Assembly (NCBI GenBank): GCA_046462475.1
Contig: JBKGVB010000026.1
Coordinates: 1-26,921 of the forward strand
From: JASLCR01 sp046462475
Lineage (GTDB): Bacteria > Patescibacteriota > Saccharimonadia > Saccharimonadales > Saccharimonadaceae
Length of the DNA: 26,921 nt
Direction of reading: 5' to 3'
The position numbers and the translations under genes were made by a program. The first letter of the stretch is position 1, and each line of letters starts with the position of its first letter. Under the pieces are notes generated by a model. That model was not told the origin of the DNA. It did no database searches and was given only the letters and a program-made list of their open reading frames with translations. Positions 21,771-26,921 of this stretch are shown here, in pieces.

Positions 21771-23420
21771 ATGGGTATTAAAGAATCTTTGGGCAAGGTC
21801 TTTCAGGGTGAACTGAAAGACGACGATGAAACGCTAAATTTTTATAGTCACGATGCAAGCTTGTTTGAACTGAAGCCAAAAGTAGTTGGCTTTCCAAAGC
21901 ATGCGGATGATATCAAATCACTGGTAAAGTTTGTAGCTGACAACAAAAAAGATAATCCAGACCTCTCTATTACGCCGCGTAGCCGAGGAACCGACATGGG
22001 CGGTGGTGCGATCGGACAGTCAATCGTTATTGATATTTCTCAGCATATGAATCAGTTGCTTGATGTAACCGCCGAGACGGCACATGTGCAGCCAGGCATG
22101 ATGTACAAAGACTTCGATCTCGAGACACTCAAGCATGGCTCAATTCTGCCGAGCTATCCAGCGAGTCGTGACCTTGCCAGTGTTGGTGGCATGGTATCGA
22201 ATAATTCTGGTGGCGAGAAATCACTCGAATTTGGCAAGACTGATAAGTACGTTACCGAACTAAAAGTTGTTCTTAGAGACGGCAACGAATATACAGTGAA
22301 ACCTCTCAAGAAAGATGAACTAGTTCGCAAGATGAGCCAGGGTGACTTTGAGGGTGAGCTTTACAAAAAAACATTTGAGCTTCTTGAAGAACGCTACGAT
22401 GAAATTCAGGCGGCTCGTCCACGTGTTTCGAAAGACTCGACAGGATATCATCTGTGGAATGTTTGGAGCCGCGAGACGGGTGTCTTTGATCTGACGAAGC
22501 TATTTGTTGGCGCTCAGGGAACGCTCGGTATCGTGACTGATATCAAGTTTGATCTGGTGCCGAAACCAACTTACGACGGCACGCTCGTCTGCTATATGCG
22601 CAATATCGATAATCTTGGTGATGTCATTCCGGCAATCCTAGAAAAGAAGCCGGCAACATTTGAATGTTTTGATGACGCGACGTTATGGCTGTCATTTAAA
22701 TTCGTCTTCCAGTTCATTCCAAAGCTTGGTTTGTGGGAATGGATAAAGATGTGTATTGCATTGATTCCAGATGGCCTAGCGATCGGACTTGGTGTGCCAA
22801 AGATGATTCTACTCGTTGAGTTTACTGGCAATACCCAGGAAGAAGTCGATGCTAAGATCCACAACACGCATTTGAGTTTGAAGAAGTTCCGTAATATTAC
22901 CTATATGGAAGAAGATCGTACGGTAGCAAAATCACGTAAATTCTGGCTGATGCGCCGCGAGAGTTTCAACCTATTGCGCAACAAAGTAAAAGACAAGCAC
23001 ACTGCTCCATTCATTGACGACTTTATTGTTCCGCCTGAAAATCTTACGGCTTTTTTGCCGAAACTTCGTGTGATCATCAAAAAGTACAATCTCTTCGCGA
23101 CAATTGCAGGACACCTGGGCGACGGCAACTTCCATGTTATCCCGCTGATGAAGTTTGACGATCCGCAGGAGAAAGCGAAACTTCTTCCGGCTCAGACTGA
23201 GGTCAATGAGCTCGTGTTGGCACACGGCGGCTCGATTTCTGGTGAGCACAACGATGGTATGGTCCGAGGGTTCTGGCTTGAGCGTATGTACGGTCCAGAG
23301 GTCTTTGGCTATATGCGCGAAATAAAGCAACTCTACGATCCAGAAAATATCTTTAACCCACACAAGAAGACAGACGCAACAGAAGAATTTAGCTTCTCTC
23401 ACGTTCGCGAAAACTTCTAA
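21771..23420 (+). CDS. FAD-linked oxidase/dehydrogenase (GlcD/D-lactate dehydrogenase-like)
   Basis: This 549-residue flavoprotein has an FAD-binding PCMH domain with TPRSRGTDMGGG, VQPGMMYKDFD and the pyrophosphate region GGMVSNNSGGEKSLEFGKT. A C-terminal FAD-oxidase cap follows, with GHLGDGNFHVIP, SGEHNDGMVRGFWL and YDPENIFNPHKK. Related enzymes oxidise 2-hydroxy acids such as glycolate or D-lactate. An internal hydrophobic stretch (LWEWIKMCIALIPDGLAIGLG) may dip into the membrane. No Shine-Dalgarno is obvious. Substrate and electron acceptor are unknown. The final motif confirms a complete C-terminus. Confidence 0.92.
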   Translation: MGIKESLGKVFQGELKDDDETLNFYSHDASLFELKPKVVGFPKHADDIKSLVKFVADNKKDNPDLSITPRSRGTDMGGGAIGQSIVIDISQHMNQLLDVTAETAHVQPGMMYKDFDLETLKHGSILPSYPASRDLASVGGMVSNNSGGEKSLEFGKTDKYVTELKVVLRDGNEYTVKPLKKDELVRKMSQGDFEGELYKKTFELLEERYDEIQAARPRVSKDSTGYHLWNVWSRETGVFDLTKLFVGAQGTLGIVTDIKFDLVPKPTYDGTLVCYMRNIDNLGDVIPAILEKKPATFECFDDATLWLSFKFVFQFIPKLGLWEWIKMCIALIPDGLAIGLGVPKMILLVEFTGNTQEEVDAKIHNTHLSLKKFRNITYMEEDRTVAKSRKFWLMRRESFNLLRNKVKDKHTAPFIDDFIVPPENLTAFLPKLRVIIKKYNLFATIAGHLGDGNFHVIPLMKFDDPQEKAKLLPAQTEVNELVLAHGGSISGEHNDGMVRGFWLERMYGPEVFGYMREIKQLYDPENIFNPHKKTDATEEFSFSHVRENF

Positions 23421-23467
23421 TTGATACGGCTTACGGTTTGAGACCCATTAACGCTGTGATATCGTCG

Positions 23468-23473
23468 TATAAT
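23468..23473 (+). promoter_or_regulatory. TATAAT overlapping the start of the 79-aa ORF
   Basis: A perfect -10 hexamer includes the first two bases of the ATG at 23472. If it is a real promoter, the start codon of the small gene is elsewhere or the RNA serves dnaJ. No good -35 was found. Confidence 0.35.
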
Positions 23474-23711
23474 GTTTAATCGGTATACTGATGTTGAGTC
23501 TACGATTGCGTGCATACAGCTGCGTGAGGACCCTAGGCTGAGAAGTATTGCGTCATGTCTTGCCCTAAGGCTATCGGGCGTTGATCTTTCTGACAGTATG
23601 CATCGGGTAGTCGAAGACCTTGCAGTGCTCGGCGAGCGATATGGGGCGACGCCAGATGATATCCAGCAAGTTTTGCTTGCGTGCGAGCCAGCACTGGGCA
23701 TTGAGTACTAG
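23472..23711 (+). CDS. 79-aa hypothetical protein before dnaJ
   Basis: The frame encodes a mostly helical, soluble 79-residue protein (STIACIQLRED, LRSIASCLALRLSG, MHRVVEDLAVLGERYG, DDIQQVLLACEP). Its stop codon ends one base before the dnaJ CIRCE. There is no Shine-Dalgarno, and a TATAAT overlaps the ATG, so the true start is unsure. The helical, well-mixed composition reads like a real protein. I recognise no family. Confidence 0.5.
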   Translation: MFNRYTDVESTIACIQLREDPRLRSIASCLALRLSGVDLSDSMHRVVEDLAVLGERYGATPDDIQQVLLACEPALGIEY

Positions 23712-23738
23712 CTAGCACTCTTGCATTTCGAGTGCTAA
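23712..23738. promoter_or_regulatory. CIRCE operator of dnaJ
   Basis: CTAGCACTC-N9-GAGTGCTAA differs from consensus only in the first base. Confidence 0.95.
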
Positions 23739-23749
23739 ATATCTATACT
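23721..23749 (+). promoter_or_regulatory. dnaJ promoter with -35 inside CIRCE
   Basis: TTGCAT (23721-23726) in the CIRCE centre is 17 bases from TATACT (23744-23749). The ATG follows 8 bases later with no Shine-Dalgarno, so the mRNA is leaderless or nearly so. Confidence 0.75.
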
Positions 23750-23757
23750 GGTAACAG

Positions 23758-24861
23758 ATGTCAAAACGTGATTACTACGAAGTGCTGGGTGTCTCAAAAG
23801 ACGCCAGCGATGATGAAATAAAGAAGGCCTTCCGCAAGGCCGCTGTTAAGCATCACCCTGACAAAGAGGGCGGTGATGAAACAAAATTCAAGGAAGCGAC
23901 CGAAGCTTATGAAGTCTTGAAGGATAGGCAAAAGAGGCAGCGCTATGACCAGTTTGGACATGCTGGTGTCGGTGGCGCAGGTGCTTCAGCGGGCGGTAAT
24001 CCATTCGAAGGTTTTGGTGGATTTTCAAATAGTCAAGGATTCGAGTTTAATTTCGGTGATGGAGGTCTTGGTGATATCTTTGGCCAGTTCTTTGGCGGAG
24101 GTACAAATCAGAGACAAGAACCGTCGCGTGGCCGAGATGTCGAGACGCAGGTAACACTCACGTTCGAAGAGGCAATTTTTGGAGTTGAGAAGAAGCTTGA
24201 CCTCATGATGGAAGACGAATGTCACCACTGTAAAGGCACGACGATGGAACCGGGCTCCAGTATGAAAACATGTCCTGTGTGTAAGGGTGCTGGGCAACAA
24301 ACGCGTATTATGAATACGATGTTCGGTCAGATTCAACAGGCTGTGGTCTGTGATGAGTGTCATGGCCGCGGTAAAGTACCAGAAAAAGTCTGTACGGTAT
24401 GTCATGGGCGCGGTACCGAGCGACGCGAGCAAAAAATTACGGTCAAGATCCCAGCTGGTATCGATGACGGTGCGACGATTCGCTTGCGTGAACGTGGCGA
24501 AGCTATGGCGAATGGTCCACGAGGCGACCTGTATGTTCATGTGCGCGTAAAGGCACACAAGAAATTCACGCGTGAGGGCGACCTGATTCTTAGTGAAGAA
24601 CATATCTCGATGATTGATGCGGCGCTGGGTACTGAGATTGACGTTGATACGGTAGATGGAACGGTGCGCATGAAGGTGCCAGCTGGTACGCAAAGTGGGA
24701 CGGACTTCAAGCTTTCTGGTCACGGCGTGCCACACTTGCGTGCGAAGTCACGCGGTGCTCATATCGTACAGCTAACTGTTGATATACCGACGAAGTTATC
24801 GAAGAAGCAGAAAGAACTGCTTGAACAGTTCGACGGCGCCAAGAAACGCAGCATCTTCTAG
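23758..24861 (+). CDS. dnaJ: Chaperone DnaJ (Hsp40)
   Basis: This 367-residue type I DnaJ has the J domain with HPD at 33-35, a Gly/Phe-rich linker (about 70-118), four zinc-finger repeats of the CxxCxG kind (CHHCKGTT, CPVCKGAG, CDECHGRG, CTVCHGRG), and the C-terminal substrate domain ending KKQKELLEQFDG. It delivers clients to DnaK and stimulates its ATPase. The gene is about 7 kb from dnaK but carries its own CIRCE, so it stays in the HrcA regulon. Confidence 0.98.
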   Translation: MSKRDYYEVLGVSKDASDDEIKKAFRKAAVKHHPDKEGGDETKFKEATEAYEVLKDRQKRQRYDQFGHAGVGGAGASAGGNPFEGFGGFSNSQGFEFNFGDGGLGDIFGQFFGGGTNQRQEPSRGRDVETQVTLTFEEAIFGVEKKLDLMMEDECHHCKGTTMEPGSSMKTCPVCKGAGQQTRIMNTMFGQIQQAVVCDECHGRGKVPEKVCTVCHGRGTERREQKITVKIPAGIDDGATIRLRERGEAMANGPRGDLYVHVRVKAHKKFTREGDLILSEEHISMIDAALGTEIDVDTVDGTVRMKVPAGTQSGTDFKLSGHGVPHLRAKSRGAHIVQLTVDIPTKLSKKQKELLEQFDGAKKRSIF

Positions 24862-24872
24862 AGGTAGATGTA

Positions 24873-24901
24873 TTGACTTTTTCTAGATTTTGTGCTAGAA
24901 T
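24873..24901 (+). promoter_or_regulatory. Promoter upstream of the RimB-like/RimK-like pair
   Basis: TTGACT (24873-24878) and TAGAAT (24896-24901) are 17 bases apart. It would give a leader of about 40 bases with AAGGAG at 24932-24937. Confidence 0.6.
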
Positions 24902-24937
24902 TTACATAATTGCAACTGTCCATATAAGCGCAAGGAG

Positions 24938-24943
24938 TATAAT
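24938..24943 (+). promoter_or_regulatory. Second -10, predicting a leaderless start
   Basis: TATAAT lies 6 bases before the ATG at 24950. Together with the upstream promoter this suggests two transcripts, one with and one without a leader. Confidence 0.5.
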
Positions 24944-24949
24944 AGCCCT

Positions 24950-25366
24950 ATGAGTCGAGAAATATTCGGAAGTGTTGAAACGGTCAATATGCCTGATCTT
25001 GGGATCGAGGTTTTAGCGAAGGTTGATACTGGCGCATGGTCTGGTACGTTGCACTGTACGGATATTTACGAGGAAGACAACCGGCTGTATTTTAGCCCTC
25101 TCGGCAATCCAGAATACAAGACGTCGGTTAATGAATATGAGCTGCGTATTGTTCGTAGTGCTAGTGGGCACGAGCAGAGTAGGTATATCATTCCAATCAC
25201 GCTTGAAATAAAAGGCAAGGCGTATCATACTACGCTGGGCCTCGGGGATCGGAGTGATATGCAGCGCGAAATGCTCTTAGGTCGTAAGTTTTTAATCGAA
25301 AATAATATAGTAGTTGATGTAGCACTGACGGTCGATCAGGATAAAGAAGCGGAGAAATATTTATGA
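24950..25366 (+). CDS. RimB-like retropepsin-fold protease (ATP-dependent zinc protease family)
   Basis: This 138-residue protein has the aspartic-protease-like motif AKVDTGAWSG (D26-T27-G28) and a second block MLLGRKFLIENNIVVDV, as in the RimB/PF05618 family. In Pseudomonas RimB trims glutamate tails that RimK adds to ribosomal protein S6. Here it overlaps the RimK-like gene by ATGA, so the two are translated together. Length is normal for the family. Both a leadered and a leaderless transcript look possible. The protein target in this organism is not shown. Confidence 0.85.
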   Translation: MSREIFGSVETVNMPDLGIEVLAKVDTGAWSGTLHCTDIYEEDNRLYFSPLGNPEYKTSVNEYELRIVRSASGHEQSRYIIPITLEIKGKAYHTTLGLGDRSDMQREMLLGRKFLIENNIVVDVALTVDQDKEAEKYL

Positions 25367-26274
25367 AAATTGCAATTCTCAGTAACGGACCAGGAAATTA
25401 CAGCACGAAGCGCTTGAAGGCAGTTGCCAAAGAGCGTGGACATGAAGTTGAAGTAATCAAATATCGTGATTGTTATGCGTCAATCGAACAGAACAATCCG
25501 ACTGTAAGCTACAATGGCGAAGATCTCGCAAAATTTGATGCGATTATCCCACGTATTGCTGCAAATATGACCAGGTACGGTACGGCAATCGTGCGCCAGC
25601 TAGAGATGCAGGGTGTTTACACGGTGTCGAGCTCGCTCGCGATCAACCGTTCGCGTGATAAGCTGCGCAGTATGCAGATTCTTGCAAAAGCAGGGGTTGG
25701 TATTCCAAAGACAGTTGTATCCCGCAACTCGACCGACATCGATGACCTGGTGGAAAAGCTAGGCGGCACGCCAGTCATTATCAAACTTGCTCGCGGTACA
25801 CATGGCAATGGCGTCGTGCTTGCCGAGACAAAAAAAGCAGCGAAATCAGTGCTGCAAGCACTCTACCTTAGTAACGAAGATGGAACAAACGTACTCTTGC
25901 AGGAATTCGTTGAAGAATCAGCAGGTACCGATATTCGTGCATTCGTTGTCGGTGGTCGTGTGGTTGCAAGTATGAAACGTCAGAGTCTCGATGATGACTT
26001 CCGTTCAAACCTTCATAAAGGCGGCGAAGGAACGGTCGTGAAACTGACAGAAGAAGAGCGTAAAGTGGTGATAAAAGCAGCCAAGGCAATGGGACTTAAC
26101 GTTGCTGGTGTTGATATGATGCGCTCGGCTCGTGGACCACTGATTCTCGAAGTAAATGCAAGTCCTGGTTTTGGTATCGAGCAGGTGACAGGTCGTGATG
26201 TCGCGACACCGATCATCGAGTATATCGAGCAAAATGCCAAGCGTCGTCCGAAAAAAGACAAGATCGGCGCGTAG
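25363..26274 (+). CDS. RimK-family ATP-grasp ligase
   Basis: This 303-residue protein has the RimK layout: an N-terminal pre-ATP-grasp domain (PRIAANMTRYGTAIVRQLEMQGV), a central ATP-grasp with IIKLARGTHGNGV and LLQEFVEESAGTDIRAFVVGGRVVASMKR, and the metal-binding end LILEVNASPGFGIEQ. The family joins amino acids, often glutamate, to a protein or small molecule; E. coli RimK glutamylates the C-terminus of ribosomal protein S6. Its pairing with a RimB-like protease favours that role, but a different acceptor is possible. The basic tail RRPKKDKIGA is short. Confidence 0.9.
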   Translation: MKIAILSNGPGNYSTKRLKAVAKERGHEVEVIKYRDCYASIEQNNPTVSYNGEDLAKFDAIIPRIAANMTRYGTAIVRQLEMQGVYTVSSSLAINRSRDKLRSMQILAKAGVGIPKTVVSRNSTDIDDLVEKLGGTPVIIKLARGTHGNGVVLAETKKAAKSVLQALYLSNEDGTNVLLQEFVEESAGTDIRAFVVGGRVVASMKRQSLDDDFRSNLHKGGEGTVVKLTEEERKVVIKAAKAMGLNVAGVDMMRSARGPLILEVNASPGFGIEQVTGRDVATPIIEYIEQNAKRRPKKDKIGA

Positions 26275-26323
26275 GCAAGTATTTGGAAATGGCATGAGAC
26301 TCGCCTAACGGCTCGTGCTTCGC

Positions 26324-26329
26324 TATACT
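26324..26329 (+). promoter_or_regulatory. -10 of a leaderless membrane protein gene
   Basis: TATACT lies 6 bases before the ATG at 26336. No clear -35 was found. Confidence 0.5.
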
Positions 26330-26335
26330 AATCAT

Positions 26336-26818
26336 ATGAACGTAGCGCTTGTGTTTATTGTTACTCTCGTTATCCTATTTGCGTTGGCCTTTTTCACGAA
26401 GCGGCGATTTGGCGTGCTTGGCTTGGCGCTCGCCGCCGGGGCTATGCTTAGCTCGCTGTGGGCGGAGAGCCTCACGCCAGTGATCGAGAAGGCCGGTGTG
26501 GTCGTGGATCGCCCGCCGCTTATTACTTTGGTATCGGTTGGCTTGGTATTACTCCCTGCTGTTCTGCTACTTTTTAGCGGCCCAAGCTACAAAGCACTGC
26601 CAATGCGTCTTGCGGGTGCGCTTTGTTTCGCCGCGCTAGCGGTCGCGCTGCTCGTAGAGCCACTCGGGTCAGCGCTTGTACTCACTGGAGAGAGCAAGCA
26701 AGTGTATCAATTCTTCGTAGATCACCGTGTGTATATCGTCACGGCAGGGCTGATTATTGCCTTGTTTGATATTTTAGCCACGAGAACACGCGGCCATCGT
26801 AAATCAGCTAAGCATTGA
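26336..26818 (+). CDS. Membrane protein of unknown function, about four to five helices
   Basis: This 160-residue protein has hydrophobic segments at about residues 2-20, 26-45, 61-81, 90-110 and 131-150, with an FFTKRRFG loop after the first. The arrangement recalls CvpA-like proteins, but no diagnostic motif is seen. The start at 26336 follows a TATACT by 6 bases; the in-frame GTG at 26315 would lie upstream of that promoter. The stop codon overlaps the -35 of the tRNA-Lys promoter. Confidence 0.8.
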   Translation: MNVALVFIVTLVILFALAFFTKRRFGVLGLALAAGAMLSSLWAESLTPVIEKAGVVVDRPPLITLVSVGLVLLPAVLLLFSGPSYKALPMRLAGALCFAALAVALLVEPLGSALVLTGESKQVYQFFVDHRVYIVTAGLIIALFDILATRTRGHRKSAKH

Positions 26819-26843
26819 CATTTCACCTCTATTTCTGTATATT
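26815..26843 (+). promoter_or_regulatory. Promoter of tRNA-Lys
   Basis: TTGACA (26815-26820) and TATATT (26838-26843) are 17 bases apart, with TG just before the -10. The -35 overlaps the TGA stop of the preceding gene. Confidence 0.8.
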
Positions 26844-26855
26844 TCTATAGAGTTC

Positions 26856-26921
26856 GGGTCCGTAGCTCAGCTGGTTAGAGCACCTGCCTTTTAAGCAGGG
26901 TGTCATGGGTTCAAGCCCCAT
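26856..26921 (+). tRNA. tRNA-Lys (UUU), 3' end cut by window edge
   Basis: Acceptor strand GGGTCCG, D arm GCTC-AGCTGGTTA-GAGC, anticodon arm CCTGC-CTTTTAA-GCAGG and T arm ATGGG-TTCAAGC-CCCAT are all intact. The acceptor 3' strand is outside the window. A strong promoter precedes it. Confidence 0.95.

Noticed and set aside
24025..24735. Long minus-strand frame opposite dnaJ (236 codons)
   Set aside because: It is antisense to conserved DnaJ coding sequence and has no start signals or recognisable domains.
1..26921. Whole-window search for CRISPR arrays, transposases, integrases and phage genes
   Set aside because: No regular spaced repeats and no such protein motifs were found; tRNA genes at both ends are not flanked by visible integration repeats.

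Overview
The window looks like a chromosomal segment of a Patescibacteria/CPR bacterium, most likely a Saccharibacteria (TM7) relative. This is inferred from the style of the proteins, the small single-domain proteins, the tight gene packing and the moderate GC content; no marker gene here proves it. UGA is used as an ordinary stop (for example in the padR, rimB-like and adenylate-kinase-like genes), which argues against the UGA-recoding SR1/Gracilibacteria groups. I see no CRISPR array, rRNA, insertion sequence or phage cassette. The window is cut inside a tRNA gene at both ends: a CAU tRNA on the minus strand at the left and tRNA-Lys(UUU) at the right.

Layout. 133-1774: membrane histidine kinase plus a receiver-only response regulator. 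1794-2614 (minus): PadR-type repressor with a four-helix membrane protein. 2858-5823: small partner protein, Y-family DNA polymerase, Nudix hydrolase, small membrane protein and TilS. 5839-12643: an apparent operon of ftsH, murJ, lepA and a DUF2142-like GT-C membrane protein, preceded by a palindrome and a 15-codon upstream ORF. 12625-13248 (minus): adenylate-kinase-like protein, divergent from the heat-shock block hrcA, two micro-ORFs, grpE, terminator, double CIRCE, dnaK, terminator (13267-16917). 16936-20653 (minus): a compositionally odd small gene with an elaborate regulatory leader, a Pro/Gln-rich anchored surface protein, a six-hairpin glycosidase-like protein and a membrane protein of unknown function. 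20704-23711: CNNM/CBS membrane protein, FAD-linked oxidase and a 79-residue unknown. 23712-24861: CIRCE-controlled dnaJ. 24950-26274: a RimB-like/RimK-like pair. 26336-26818: a membrane protein. tRNA-Lys follows.

Regulation is readable in unusual detail. Four CIRCE operators sit at three loci, and at each locus the -35 hexamer lies in the 9-bp CIRCE centre, so HrcA binding should directly block RNA polymerase. Many first genes have a -10 hexamer only 6-9 bases before the start codon and no usable Shine-Dalgarno sequence, which predicts widespread leaderless mRNAs. Genes inside operons often have strong Shine-Dalgarno sequences.

The best candidate for something undescribed is 16936-17402. It is a 108-residue protein of unknown family with strongly C-ending codons unlike its neighbours, a near-consensus promoter with a perfect palindrome in the spacer, a roughly 105-base leader with a perfect 20-bp palindrome, and a hairpin over its own ribosome binding site and start codon. 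Second candidates are the upstream ORF that ends two bases before ftsH and the paired micro-ORFs between hrcA and grpE.
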